Source: Athripsodes cinereus (taxonomy: Eukaryota; Arthropoda; Insecta; Trichoptera; Leptoceridae). From it: DNA of 64,000 bases. Location of the stretch: positions 14,815,982 to 14,879,981 of the forward strand of contig OX388314.1 in NCBI GenBank assembly GCA_947579605.1, written 5' to 3'. The position numbers and the translations under genes were made by a program. The notes below the pieces were generated by a model. It did not search any database. It was not told the DNA's origin and was given only the letters and a program-made list of their open reading frames with translations. Every line of letters begins with the position of its first letter. The stretch's first letter is position 1. This document shows positions 1-12,189 of this stretch, one piece after another.

Positions 1-363
1 TTGTAAAATGTGTTATATTTTGATAAAAAAAAAACAATACTTTGGTCATTATTAATTATTCTAATGGCAACGCTAATATTCGATGACATTTATCGGTTCT
101 CCGTTGTGTTTTGTTCTGTGTTAATTTCTGTCAAGTCGTTTTCGTATTTCGGTGTTTTTTTTAGTGGATTGAGGATAATTGTTGAAATATGACCGTGCAT
201 TTACTCACATTTAAAACAAGATCCCTCATAATATTGCATTATGGGATGAAAAAATCACCTGTCATGGAAATGCAAGGTAAACCTTTGAAATTTTTTCTTA
301 TTTACTATTATTTTTGTATGATTTAAAGCATTAATGATTTTGATATATGTTTTTACTTTATAG
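1..363. other. AT-rich flank, no gene recognised
   Basis: I see no recognisable protein domain or RNA in this stretch. It ends in a pyrimidine-rich TAG at 361-363 that could act as a splice acceptor for the exon-like segment starting at 364. Confidence 0.4.
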
Positions 364-668
364 ATGAAACGCAATGTGGAAAATAACGTGGAATTACAGA
401 ATGAAAGTGGACCATCAAGTAACCATTTGGTGAGTAACATTGTTCTAACCTTGAGTGCTTGTGGATGGACTAATTAGGTTATTTAATTTAATGAATATTT
501 TTTGCTTTACAGATTACAGAATTTAATGTTAAAAACCATGTGATGAAATGAAAGTGAAACTTCAACCATCAATTCGGTATGTAATATTGGACTAACATTG
601 ATTTTGTTTGTTAATGAACTAACTTTATTAGTTATCATTTGGTTTAATAAATCATTTTTGTACTTTTA
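364..668 (+). repeat. Tandem exon-plus-intron duplication
   Basis: Segment 364-512 and segment 513-669 look like diverged copies of one unit of about 150 bp. Both contain AATGAAAGTG followed by CCATCAA. Both then have a GT donor, a related intron start (gtgagtaacattg versus gtatgtaatattgg), CTAAC shortly after, and an AT-rich tail ending in an acceptor AG. The third acceptor at about 669 continues the same spacing. Confidence 0.4.
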
Positions 669-1320
669 GACTGTGGAGGAAACAAATGAGGTTGTGATTG
701 AGTATATACATTGAAGGAGACCCACCGTCCACCTGGATAGTTCAGAAATCTGGGGACTTACATTTATCCGACTAAATTTCTACACTAACAAATTTGTCCA
801 CACGAGTGGTGCCATAATATATGTTAAGATCAAAAGCATTTACAGCTCAACAAATAATGAATCTTTATAAAGTCCAGTCCATGATGAGTTGGTATGAGAT
901 GTTTAATTTGCAATAATTGTTTTATCAACAAGCCAAATTTGAGTTTTTATTGAAGATTAACTAAAATTTGTACTTTACAGAATGTTGCAGAACATTAACA
1001 AATTGGTGAAGCTGTTGCACTGGGTTTGGTGTCACCTACAACAATAGCAAAAGTTTGTATACTTCAAATTCTGTTATTTTAATTTCTATTCTTTCGTTTT
1101 CAAAAATAACTTTTAGTTATATATATTTTTTTTAAATTTACAGAAAAAAGGTCAAATGGAATTATCAAAAGGCTAGAAGAAAACAAATTAGTAGAATTGG
1201 GGCATTCGTACTCAAACAGAAAGGGTCAACTGTCAGCATGAAAAATTTTTGTTCCCATAGAAAAATGTTGCAGAGAAGAATACCAAATAAAATAACTCCC
1301 GTAGAGCAACAAAGTGGTAC
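364..1320 (+). pseudogene. Degenerate intron-containing gene-like locus
   Basis: Five exon-like segments can be drawn: 364-429, 513-576, 670-891, 981-1052 and 1144 to about 1320. Each follows a T-rich tract ending in AG. Four precede a GT (GTGAGT at 430, GTATGT at 577, GTATGA at 892, GTTTGT at 1053). The first segment is an open 22-codon run from ATG at 364. Later segments carry in-frame stops (for example after KNHVMK in the second and YIH in the third). The last segment reads about 32 codons ending RKGQLSA, then TGA, then a cysteine-containing stretch with EKCCREEYQIK. That RKG plus Cys-Cys pattern vaguely recalls a Cys-rich protein family that is common in arthropod genomes and probably transposon-derived, but I cannot name it. 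The stops argue for a dead copy. The alternative is chance splice-like signals in AT-rich DNA, and the regular spacing makes that less likely. Confidence 0.3.
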
Positions 1321-1350
1321 AATTAGAACTTGTGTTTTTTTAATTTATTT

Positions 1351-2106
1351 TGATATAATGAAAACAAAATTGTTTTTGGTTTTACTACGATTTATTTGTT
1401 ATATAAGTTACCAGGTTTCAACCTATGAGGTCATTGTCAAACTAAATTTACTATATGCCGTGTTGTTACTTAAATACTATGTCTTTGTAGGTAGGTATAA
1501 CAATATATTCTTAAAGCTAAGGTTTTATATAATGCAAAAATTATTGAGGGAAATTCAGAAAGAACAGTTGGTTGAGTAAAGATTAATAAGGAAGACAGTT
1601 GATTAGTATTGTGTAAATAAATGAAATAGTATTGGGTATTGTTGAAACTAGTTGAAAATCTAGATGTTGTACATGTTATTATTCCTAAATGGATGCTTTT
1701 TGTCAATATTCCTCTGTTGATAATAATATTAGGTACATCTGTTACATCAATCTATTAGTTGAAGTCAAAATACCCAAACCTATTTCATTTATTTACACAA
1801 TACTAACCAACTGTCTTCCTTAATCTTTACCAATAAAATGTCACATTATATATAATCAATATAATTTAAATCATACAACACAACCAACTGTTCTTTCTGA
1901 ATTTCCCTCAATAATTTTTGCATTATATAAAACCTTAGCTCTAAGAATATATTGTTATACCTACCTATTAAGACATAGTATTTAAGTAACAAAACGGCCT
2001 ATAGTAAATTTAGTTTAACAATGACCTCATAGGTCGAAACCTGGTAACTTATTTAACAAATAAATCTTAGTAAAACCAAGAACAGTTTTGTTTTCATTAT
2101 ATCAAT
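1351..2106. repeat. Foldback: long inverted repeat
   Basis: The left arm (about 1351-1642) and right arm (about 1783-2106) are reverse complements over roughly 290 bp with scattered mismatches. Matching landmarks are gatataatgaaaacaaaa at the outer end, gaggtcattg, ataatgcaaaaattattg, and ttgtgtaaataaatgaaat at the inner end. The right arm carries an extra block of about 50 bp (about 1833-1883) that the left arm lacks, between the segments matching aagaacagttggttg and taaagatt. The spacer of about 140 bp may hold weaker continuation of the symmetry. ORFs read through the arms are not credible proteins. This resembles a foldback-type element or an inverted duplication. Confidence 0.8.
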
Positions 2107-2870
2107 ATAATGGAGTTCAGTTATAATGTTGCAGCTATGTTCCAACAACAAAAAGAAATAAAAACAAAATGAACTCGATTGCACCGACCGAGGCAATAAC
2201 AATGAAAGAAAAAAGAAAAACATGAAGTCGTGAAATGAATAGGCTATTACAAGTAAACACAAGCAATGACTGATGCTCAGGGGGGGGATCAGTTCTCTCT
2301 GAATAAAAACTGGGGAAGGGGAACCTCACCACATTCAAGACAATCATCAACCAGAACCCTGAAGAGATCTAGAAATAGCACCGTTGATTTTTGGCAATGA
2401 TGATAAGTAAAATTTCACTCCTACCGGGTGGAATGCCTGTGAATAATAATAATAAGTAAAATTCAACATCTCTGAAGAAAGAGTTGTAATTTCTGCACGA
2501 CCTTTGGAATAATCCTATAATACGCGTTTGATATATTTATTATGTCTTTATAAATTGTCCTTATTTTTATATTTTTTCAATTGAAATTTTTAATAAATGA
2601 TTATATTACATAAGAACTTAAAAGAAAAAAATCATTTTTATTTCCTTGCTACTTTTTTTACTTATATATTAATCACAATGTTTATTTGTAAAATGTGAAA
2701 AATTATTCTAATAATATTATTATTTTTGTTAGATTTTTTCAAATAATAATTATAGTGTTATTAGAAAAATAGATCACATTTTACAACTAAACGCGATTAA
2801 TATTATTGGACTTTTGACAGCTACGAGCAAGGTCATGTATAGATACCTACGTAAGTATGACAAGTAATTC
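2107..2870. other. AT-rich, possible LINE tail, otherwise nothing
   Basis: A gggtggaatgcctgtg run followed by (aat)n at about 2429-2456 resembles the microsatellite tail of a non-LTR retrotransposon. It is too short to classify. The rest is AT-rich with no gene. Confidence 0.25.
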
Positions 2871-2879
2871 AATTGATTC

Positions 2880-3045
2880 TTACCAACGATTCGTTCTGCA
2901 GCCAACGTCAAGTTGATGACGTCACTGTGAAGAAGTTGTTGGTAAACGTACCAATGAATTGGTTGCGAAGTTAATAGATCTGTACTAGTGAATCGTTTGT
3001 ACGAACTCTGGTCCTAATTTGATAGTACGTACCAATGATTCGTTG
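2880..3045. repeat. Cluster of a degenerate accaaYgaWtcgtt motif
   Basis: Similar words recur: accaacgattcgtt at 2882, accaatgaattggtt at 2951, gtgaatcgtttgt at about 2989 and accaatgattcgttg at 3031. They lie inside a locally less AT-rich block that includes gtcaagttgatgacgtcac. I do not recognise the element. It could be the end region of a DNA transposon. Confidence 0.4.
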
Positions 3046-3939
3046 TGAAATTTCGTTAGTATTTTTCTCAGTGTGGTATCCGAGTGACGATATAATAGCG
3101 GAAATAAATTAATTCAAAGATGAATAAAATGAACCCCACAACATTAAAGACAAATGTTAAGCAAACAAATAAAAACTTTATAGTCAACTTTAATGTGTAA
3201 TGAGTGAATTTTATTTACATTTTAGTAGGTATTCAAAATAATTTACTCAGTATTCTCATGTTTTATACACGATCTTCGTTGATTTTAGTTCTTCTTATTA
3301 GTCCATTCTCATTGGTTTCTGAATCAGACACTATTTAATCTTTTACCATAATTTTCGATCCTGTGGTGTTTGTATCCAGTTGACATCAACATAATAGAAA
3401 AAAAGTTATATCTACATTACTGTGATTCATCGTAGGTTTTACTTTATTTTAATGTGACTGAACATGTCGACGAAATTCTATCAAAATTTTCGACGCTGTG
3501 AGGAAGTTAATTAATTTTTTGGCTCGTAAAAAAGGCGTAGATATTATACTTGGGTTAAACAAAGAAACAAATCAATGATATCAGAAGTAAGCAATGATTA
3601 TTATATGTGAGTCCAGAGTAATATTTATCTTATAAACTTGATACATCTATGAGTAAATGATTTTGTTAATATTACATTTGAGTTCGGTTGGGAGAAATAG
3701 TACATGCGGTTTTCTTAATAAAATGGATATTTTACACTAACGTAACGTTAATATTTAAAAAACTGAAAGTGTTTCAATATTGATTGAAATCGTAAACAGA
3801 CATCTTCTTGTCCATGATAAATCGGGCTTATTGATTATGTGTTTATTTTCGTTAACTATAACACTTTCATAAAAGACTATTAAATAAGGTGACTTTGTCT
3901 GTTCTAAATCTTGCATGGTAGTTTCAAGTGCTAAATTTT
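3046..3939. other. AT-rich, nothing seen
   Basis: There is no coherent ORF, RNA fold or repeat boundary that I can support here. Confidence 0.4.
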
Positions 3940-4066
3940 GGTTAGATGGAAGAAATCACTATATAGTGATAATCTCGCCACTGAAGATCATCACATTTTT
4001 TCGTGTGTATATTGCTTTATTTAATTTGTTATATGAGTGATGTGCAAGAAGAATAAAATAAATAAA
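3940..4066 (+). repeat. Dispersed insect LINE/SINE 3' tail, copy 1
   Basis: The block reads ggaagaaatcact, tagtgataatctcgcc, tgtatattg, gatgtgcaagaagaata and then an A/T tail with repeated aataaat. An inverted copy with the same landmarks in order lies at 27895-28025. The order (short inverted GATCACT/TAGTGAT, CGCC, then an A-rich tail) matches a 3' tail that is very common in insect non-LTR elements. Confidence 0.6.
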
Positions 4067-4587
4067 TAAAATAAAAATAAATTTATATTTTTATAAAAGT
4101 TTTACAAATAAAGTAAAATATAAATATTTCCTTGTTACGTCTGTTAGCGACATGTCCATCACGGATGTTATTATGGTCCGATTAAGGTCGATTTTGGAAG
4201 CCCACGCATTTACGAGCCATTGTCTGTGAGACACACATTATATATTTTGTACATAGTTTATGTTTTATTTAACTTACAATGAGATCACAGGTCGTCCTTT
4301 TATATACATGTAAATAAATAGTTAAAATAATATTAAAGATATGTAGTTCTCAGAAAACATTGTCATTTTATGTAAGTATGTGTAATATAATACCAGAATA
4401 TTGTTGGTGAAAATTAGTTAGTCACATATCTAGATCAATGTAAACAATCTCATAAATATTTGAGTTTGTTTGTATGAATCATTGTTTTTATAACCGGAAC
4501 ATCAATGCCTTCCGTTGAAATTTGCGCCTTTTGAGTAAGTTATGAATAGTAAAATTAAATCTGCTGTCAAGTCCCATGACTCAACAA
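4067..4587. other. AT-rich, nothing firm
   Basis: A less AT-rich patch at about 4139-4240 (gacatgtccatcacgg, acgcatttacgagccatt) stands out slightly. It gives no ORF or repeat that I can name. Confidence 0.3.
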
Positions 4588-4735
4588 GTAGAAATGTCTT
4601 ATATTCGAGAAATCGCTATTTTTGTAATTTTGTTATATTAATATTATGCTTTTAAAATTTAACAGAAAGTAAAATAATTACAATAATAAAAACATCATGT
4701 TGTCTTTGTTCCTTTCAATAGTTCAACAAATCGAA
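4588..4735 (+). repeat. Dispersed repeat, uninterrupted copy
   Basis: agtagaaatgtcttat, gaaatcgctatttttgtaat, gcttttaaaa and gttgtctttgttcctttcaa recur in the same order at 30890-30962 and 31437-31475. In that second copy, about 470 bp of other sequence separates the two halves, so this copy acts as the empty-site version. Confidence 0.65.
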
Positions 4736-5580
4736 TTATTTATTTGTGGAATTGAAAACAAGTATTTTTTTTTCATTAAATAAATATTCAATAGGTATAT
4801 AAAAGGAACCGTGTATTTTTATATATTTATTTTTTTGTGGTATTTGTTATGTGTTTTACCAATCAAATTATAATTTTCGATATTTTCCGACTTTATTGAA
4901 TTTGACAGTTGGTATGAATGTTACCTTCTTATTAAAAATTATATAACCGACACAATAAAGGCGTTCCTAAAATAGTGAGATCTTAAGCTTCTAAATACAA
5001 CCTGCAAAACGTAATTTTAATTATATTTTAAAACCTTTCGATACTTGGTTGTAGCTAGGTGAAAAAGTGGGCAATTTCATGAGGAAATTTTAAGATGATA
5101 GCCACAAATTTAAGAGCGAATTTAACCAAAATTTTATTTATGTTTATGTTTAATTCACTTTGAATGAAGCCGGTTATAAAACATGTAATTCAATAAAACG
5201 AATTGAAATAATTTATTTTCTAGATCATATTTCTAAACATATCGTCTCGATGTGGATAATTTATTATTTATCAACGATGAGAATAAAGCACATTTCTATG
5301 TATTACTATTGTATTTTCTGTTTTTTAACTTGTCAATTTTCAACAAATCTCCAGACTAACATTTTCTCATTATTTAATCATGTATAGAATTGTCATGTAA
5401 TGACTTAAGTTGCATGTGACTCATAGCAAGAAAATTCAGGGAGTGTAGGAGATTTAGAATAAAAAAAATATAGAATTCTACAATCCACATTGAAGGTATA
5501 CGGAATTTAATATATGAATAAATGAAACAAATATAGGTATACATACAAATAAACACAACGTCGCAAGAATTTTCGGTTGA
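4736..5580. other. AT-rich, no gene
   Basis: Open frames here (for example 5160-5387) have no recognisable motif and AT-driven composition. Confidence 0.4.
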
Positions 5581-5581
5581 C

Positions 5582-5645
5582 ATTCATTCATTCATACCAT
5601 CACGGCATTTCCCACAAGTTGGGTATTCAGTTAGTAGAACAAATA
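5582..5645 (-). repeat. Member of the 'cacggagaggac' repeat family
   Basis: ataccatcacggcatttccc followed by acaagttgggta is the reverse complement of the end of the family seen at 33250-33306 and 54360-54420 (tatcccactYgYgggaaat, then gtgatggtat). Confidence 0.6.
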
Positions 5646-5732
5646 AATATAGGTAAATGTAATGTAAACTAAATGCAAGTTTGTTATTTTCATCCCCTAT
5701 AAATCGTCGAAAGTTAATAATATTGAGTATGA

Positions 5733-5850
5733 TTGGCATACTTCATTGCTGAATTAAAGATGTTAAATGTTTTATAAGGGATGGTTTCGCCTTTTACAGG
5801 ACACTTGATAATTTACAAGAATGAGTGTGAAAATCTATAATATTTATTTT
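5733..5850 (+). repeat. Dispersed repeat (GGCAnaCctCATcGtTGAATT head)
   Basis: It starts ggcatacttcattgctgaat and later has ttttacaggacacttgataa then tttacaagaatgagtg. Comparable head and tail words in the same order occur at 28440-28570 and 39528-39690. Confidence 0.5.
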
Positions 5851-7327
5851 GAAATGTGATGTTTTTTGTGAAATATCTGAACAGGTATTTCAGAAATCAT
5901 AACATCTCTTGAATAATAAAGGGTCTTTAGCCTCAACTTGTTTAATTATTTTTTACCAATTTATATAGAATATTTTAAAAATATGGAAAATTTTCATATA
6001 AACAAAACATTATTTGCATACTTACTATGATGAAGACTGACATGGTTGATTTAAAGTTAATAAAAATACAAAAATTCTGGTCATTTGTTGGTATAAAAAA
6101 GTGGTATAAAATAACAAAACAGTAAATCTGTCAATATTTATTATTCGAAACATCTTTTTTTGGTGATCCAATATTGGAACAACTTCGCTAATTAATAGAC
6201 CGAGTCCATATGAAACAATGTTGTTACCAGTCATAATAAAGTATGAGTAATTACGGCTTCGAAGAAAAAACAATACGTGAATAAATTCCAATCGCCGCCC
6301 ATTGTGCAAGCTCAGAAAGTAATGCAGGTCAATTTGGATCCTTATCAGCTAAAAATATTACTATAAAAATATGTGTATTGAAACTTATATAAGTATATTA
6401 TCATATATATTATAATGGTGATTCAACAATGCCAATTAAAAAAGAAAAGCGCTTGTACTTATTTATTTATTTGTTTGAAATCGAAATCATGTTGTTACAA
6501 AATTATATAGTTTATCATCGTGTATGTATGGGTTTACAATGCCTGTATATGGAGAGTGGAGATTGGTGTGTTATTAATCAGAATCAGTTGACATATCAAT
6601 TGGGTCAACTTCTTAGGATAAATTGTATTGTTTTCAATGAGTGGGAGTATATATGAACGTTTTGATTAAGAATGTAATGGAACGAAAATAGATCAACAAT
6701 AAAACTACTTCAATATAACTTTTTAATTTCTTGCCTTGGGGCCTTATTTATAATATTTAGATGTTCTTATTAATACACAATTTTATTATTAAATTAAAAT
6801 TGTTGATGTTAACCTGTAAATACGTAATTGCACAACATAATGTCAGTGCAAATAAAGCCGATAATTCAGTCAATTAAACATATTCTTCATGGGCCAATAT
6901 TTATTTATGTGTTTCTTTATTCATCCACTTAAACATATTATTATATATACATACTTGATGAGCATAAAATTTGTATAAATTTAGCATAGAATATTATGCA
7001 TAGGTATAATAAAATGAAACAAAATAAAAATAATATACACAACACCATCAAACAGAGTTTACATTATAATTAAAAACGAATCAAATTTAATTGTTTTACA
7101 CACATGTCTAAAAATTGTTTTATCAAAGATTGTTATTGTTATCAATATTTTGAAAAAAAAATATGGCTCAGTGGACGAAATCCTTACTGTAGAAAATTCG
7201 GTGATGAGATTAATGTCTACATGGTAAAATTTTTATTCAATAATTGCTTGCATTTGAGAATCTGACGTGGTAGGATCGGAGATGCCAACACTGGCATAGT
7301 GGTAAACTAGAGAGAATTAAAATGTTA
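5851..7327. other. AT-rich, no gene
   Basis: Several 70-95-codon frames exist on both strands (for example 6025-6309 minus, 6429-6656 plus). None has a domain or motif that I recognise. Confidence 0.4.
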
Positions 7328-7369
7328 ACAAATCGTCACCTAAACGGATAAATAGGAGTCCTTGGACTC
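7328..7369 (+). repeat. Short dispersed repeat, copy 1
   Basis: cacctaaacggataaatagg followed by agtccttggact matches cacgtaaacggatacatagg followed by agtgcttggact at 22980-23011, with a few substitutions. Confidence 0.6.
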
Positions 7370-10300
7370 CTGCAATATCCGAGAAATAAAGTTATTTCAA
7401 CTCCATTTGAGAAGCTTTGGTTTTGAAAGTACATAAAAAGTTGATGAATGATACAAAATAATGACACCAATAATATGAAAAAAGCGTGTTGGTGAATTCC
7501 GATAGTGGTCAATGAAGATGATATTGGATTCAAATAATAACGTAAGAACATCAACAAAAGCGAAACAAAATACAAGTAATCAAAATGGATACACGAGACT
7601 AAAAGAGTATCATAAAATCCCTGGATTACCAAATTTGCATAAAACGAATCCCGTTACGAGGCATTTTATTGTCAAGACTCTGGTTATTCACTTAGTACCT
7701 TTTCATATCATAAGATTGGAGTCGAATACTCGTACCAGTCGCATTTTTAATTTCCTTGCAAAAATTTGATAATGAAGCATTTACATTTCTATGAATTCTT
7801 CGTCTTATAATAGTTCCTCTACCTTTCGGATATATTGCCTGTTCCGATATTTTATACTCGGTATTTTATACTGTCTTTCCTACGACATTTTGACGCTAAC
7901 TTTACGCATGTATCTTTCCTACGACATTTATATAAAACATTTCACAATTTTCAATTGAAAGTACTCCATTATCTGTTGTTGGAGTCTCAAACGTATTTTA
8001 AAACGAGTGATTTTTAGATTCAAATCTTCCTTCAGTCGATCTAATATTCCTTCGCGATATGAGAATTGTTTGTTGAGATGGTGTTAGGGGTTCGCTCGAA
8101 TTTATTTTGAACCTTAGTAAAACATCAAATCTTAACGTTCCTGAAAAAATATAACAGTTTGTTAAGGATGAAGGTTGCCGACCATAAATGAGAAAAAATA
8201 CGGCTTGTGAGTTCAACACTAATTGTTGATGAAAATTTCATTGTAATGAAAAACGCCCTATAACATAAAATGGTAATCGAACACTTATGCTGAGCAGATT
8301 TTATGGATTAATAATTGATTATTAATTTTATATAATTCAGAGCTAAATGATTACTTATCTATTGTAAATTTATGCAAATCGAAAAAGCCTACTGCCTATA
8401 AATAAAACGTTATCATATTTAGCGTATATCAATATTTATGGTGAAATATAAATTATTCACATTCCTTATTTTTGTTTCCTTAATTTTGAATAAATATTAG
8501 TATTTTAAATAAATGAGCTACATAAATCAATGCATCTTTTAAACTTTTTAAGAGTTTTTTTTTAAAACGTTGTTTAGATAGTAGTAGGTATGTCAAATAT
8601 TTGATGATTCCACTATGTTTTAAAGATTGCTCCATTAATCTACTCTTGATCTACTCATTGTGACTAAACATTTATGTGTCATTATCTTTAAAAAATTAAG
8701 TGTTTAACAAATAAAATCTTTACCTGGGAGCCATAAGGACTCAAGTGTATTTTTGACAAAAATGACAAATTTACAAAAAAAGCGGAAATAACACAACAGT
8801 CGCGAGTCTTAAGTACAGAAAATACTTAGGGTCATAAGAATTGAAGTGCGCATCACTATGGGATACACTTTAGATATACAGCTTATTACTAGTAAAATGT
8901 TGAGATTTTTTCGATTGCATATAATTGAATTTGAAAATGGCATTTTAGTACATAAAACTAAATGGCTCTCAGGTACAGATAAAAGGAAATTCTTTAAATA
9001 CCTACGGAAGAAAGATGATCGCCCAATTTTACACAATAAACTTTGATTAATTCAGCGGTAATAGACATCAACAAATCGACTCATTTATTTTTTTATTTAC
9101 ACGCTAAATACGTAAATAATAGAAAGGAATTCAACTGATGGAATAAAAATAAAGTTCAAATAAATATTGGGAACAATAGCAGAAAAGCCTTAGCTGTACC
9201 TACGTGACCTGTACTGCAACTGAGTGAAATTCTTGCATACTACAATCATAATAATTTATTATTGGTTTCATGCATACTACAAAGGAATCCACTAACGAGA
9301 TAATATTGTGGAAATAGCTATTACAAACATTTTATTGTTATTTGATATTATGCACGCAGTGTGGAAATTCTTTTGGAAGACAATCATTAACCAGCTTCAT
9401 AAACTATAAAGAGATAAAAATAATATTGACGTGTTAATCACATTTGAAAATTAATTAAACTGTTCAATTTTTATAATATTATCTTCCAGGACTATTTACT
9501 TTATTTTTTAGTACTCTAGTATGACGTATTGACTTCATGGAAATTGAGTAAGAGTTTTTCAGATCATAAATCACTAGATCTTGGCGATTGTGCTGTAAAA
9601 AATGATTTTTTTTTTCATTCGCATCTATATAATGATTTTACATCTTTGAAATATTAGATAGAGTTCATTTAGAAATAATGTTTTTGCTCAAATTAGAATT
9701 ACCTTTGCATCAGTTACACTGAATTATTATTATTATTGGACAACACTTAAGTATCGTTTACGTGCCAAAGCACCTCAAGGACACTGTACAATATTCATCA
9801 ATTCTAGGATATTACATCCTCGTCATATTATAAATATAGATAAATAAGCAGATTAAATGACAATCTCGGGTACATAATCAGTTACTCTGAATGTGAGTGA
9901 TCCTGTTTATTTATTTTATTTTATTTTAATTCCTACTTATTAAAGGTCGCGAAATTATTGCTAATATTATGCTTTGATTCAAGTGTTGATAACGACTGGA
10001 AGAATATTCATTACAGTATTTTTATTTTGATACAAACGATAATAAAGTCACAAATGACATCGCTCTACTTTTATACGCATAATGACATAAATTAAGATAA
10101 TTTTTATGAGGATATAGATTTGTAGGTATATATTAACGAACAATCTACCTTTAATTATATCGCAAACCTTTAATAAAAATGTCTCAAGTAGCCCAGTAAA
10201 TTACAGAGACTCTCATTCTTTCGATTCTGTGTATTGATATCTTGTGTGGTCTCATTTATAATCCATAGGTATTAATCAAATACAAAATTGGTTTGATTTC

Positions 10301-10988
10301 GATAAAAAGAGATCGTATTATTATTATTGCACATGTATATTTATGAGTTGTGGAGAATATATATTATATTATTGATACGCGAATAAAATATCAAACCAAA
10401 TACCTATTTAATACAAAGAAGTTATTCATATACACTGTAAATGAACAACTGTATTGATACTTTAGCCTTTTTTTATGAGACTGTAGCGCTGCAAACTTAA
10501 AATAGTTTTTGATTTTATTACCATATCTGTAAGAAACAACAAAAAAACTTTTGCAAAAAAGTAGAAAAAACATATATTTTCCAGAATACCTAAATATTCA
10601 TAATATTATCGGATTGTTAATATGAGCAAGATGTTTATTCCACAATCGTAAAGTTTAGTATTTATTTAAATATTATTTATTTACAAAAATTTTGTTTTAT
10701 TTTTTACAAAAATTATATTTTGTAGAACATTTTGACACAATTCCATAAAAGTTTATTATTATATTAATACATTTATGTCAGGTTGATTATTTTATAAATA
10801 ACTCTAGCGCAGTACTGTAACATTTACAAAGTGAGAACGTGGTGAAAAATAGGCTGCGCAAATTGGAGCTCTTTTGTGTTAATCTCTGCTCTTTCAATTA
10901 TGATTTGCTCGTCTTGTGAATAAATTATGTATGTGCTAAAATAACAGCAGTCAAAGACATAAAAGTTTCAGAGATACATAATATTTTG
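7370..10988. other. AT-rich, no gene
   Basis: The overlapping plus and minus frames at 7336-7769, 7835-8219 and 8809-9046 are mutual shadows without recognisable domains. Short ATT/TTA microsatellites occur near 9726 and 10320. I see no RNA gene. Confidence 0.4.
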
Positions 10989-11163
10989 AGTTCGTCGGTA
11001 GCCTGGAGGTAGAGTCTCGGCCTTGTGAACAAGGGGTCCGGGGTTCGATCCCAGGTGCCGGCAAACTTCCCTTTCACGACACAAGCTTTTAGCTTAATGT
11101 GAAAGGTGTATAAGGTTGTATTTGGGTTTATAACGAAACCCAGATATATCTTTTAAAAAAAAA
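10989..11163 (+). mobile_element. tRNA-derived SINE
   Basis: The first 75 bases look like a tRNA. A seven-base acceptor (gtcggta, 10994-11000) pairs with tgccggc (with G-U pairs). An A-box-like tagcctggaggtag follows, then the B box ggttcgatccc (about 11043). There is no good 5-bp anticodon stem with a 7-base loop, so it is not a functional tRNA. A tRNA-unrelated body follows with an internal ctttcac/gtgaaag inverted pair, then an A-rich tail at about 11151-11163. A second, inverted copy lies at 17305-17447 and shares the body words (aaggtgtataagg) and the B box. The A and B boxes would form an internal RNA polymerase III promoter. Confidence 0.75.
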
Positions 11164-11277
11164 AAATATATATTTTATAAATAATAAAAGTTCCGTGAAG
11201 CACTTGACAAAATAATAATTGGTCTTCCACTCTTTTCCAGAAAGTATGTCCTGTAATAGACATGTCTTCGAAAAGAT

Positions 11278-11415
11278 AACAGAGCTTTAGACATTTAACA
11301 GCGATAAGATTTGCTACCCATCCTGAATGTCTTCATTTTTTGTTGACACGAAGAGGACGGCTTGCATGTTGATTATATGCAGTTGGTATGCTGGCTACTC
11401 CATTTTTGGTATATG
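11278..11415 (+). repeat. Member of the 'cacggagaggac' repeat family
   Basis: gctacccatcctgaatgtct, then cacgaagaggacggcttgca, then gcagttggta and ggctactcc match copies at 43069-43170 and 54205-54420. The leading part is the reverse complement of the ggatgggYag block found in forward orientation at 44091 and 54212, so the family has inverted segments. Confidence 0.6.
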
Positions 11416-11649
11416 CCGCAATGGTGTATATAGTAATAACTATTGAACAAAGTAGTCTAAAACAGAAACCAAATATAATATTTTATTTTAAAGAATTAGT
11501 AGTCTCTTATTCGGATGGATGCTACAAAAGTATTTGAGTATAATTATTATAATAGAAGTATATCCGTGGATATAGTTGCTAATATTAGTAGGTATACTCG
11601 TATATAGTATTGCGATTACAAATATTATGAGAAACGAAACTCGGTAGCC

Positions 11650-11766
11650 ATGTCTGAAGATGATTTGATTGATTTTATAAATTATGGCAGTGATTACAGT
11701 GATTGCTTCAGAATTGAATATAAGGATCATTATATGAGTAATTGGGATCCTACTGTGAATGTATAA
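11650..11766 (+). CDS. Unrecognised 38-residue acidic ORF
   Basis: This is a short ORF, ATG at 11650 to TAA at 11764-11766. It begins MSEDDLIDFINYGSDYSD and is rich in Asp, Glu and Tyr. The preceding frame has a stop just upstream. Acidic N-termini of this style occur in some DNA transposases, but there is nothing downstream to support that. There is no signal peptide or membrane segment. It may be a real small ORF, a transposase N-terminal relic, or chance. The window offers no homologue, splice context or codon bias to decide. Confidence 0.2.
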   Translation: MSEDDLIDFINYGSDYSDCFRIEYKDHYMSNWDPTVNV

Positions 11767-11907
11767 TATCATTATCTAGATACTACTACACACTGCTCTG
11801 CTACTCTTTGTATCATCATCTTTTTCTTTATAAAATCATCACACATTAATATTTTAGTCCGTTTCCATAGGTTTCTCATTCCCTTAGAAAAATCTCTTGT
11901 CAATTAC

Positions 11908-11950
11908 TATTTATTTATTTATACAATGAACGGCTATACAATCCTTTGAC
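11908..11950 (-). repeat. LINE-type 3' tail fragment
   Basis: (ttta)n followed by caatgaacggctatacaatc closely matches 35429-35488 ((ttta)n then cagtgaacggctatataagc). The reverse complement would be the terminal region and tail of a non-LTR element. Confidence 0.5.
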
Positions 11951-12189
11951 AGTGCAAGGTAGCATTAATCGGTTTCACGAAATTTTTCTCTATGCGAACT
12001 CCCATTCCACGAGCATTGTCCGAGAGTATTAAATCATACGTATGTCTATACAGATAGAATATTTTAACAAATTTTGTTGTCTTTAATAATAATTAGAATA
12101 AAGTCTTCCTGTATGGAGAATAATTCATGAATTTACGTGCAGTTATGATGAATTTTGAAAAAAAAGGAATTTCTTTAGATGATGCAGTA

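Noticed and set aside
1238..1579. 113-codon protein on the plus strand
   Set aside because: The second half lies inside the foldback arm, and the matching reverse frame arises from the other arm. No domain is present.
10994..11063. Functional tRNA gene
   Set aside because: The acceptor and B box look right, but no proper anticodon arm forms. A non-tRNA body with A tail follows, and a second copy exists at 17305-17447, so it is a SINE.
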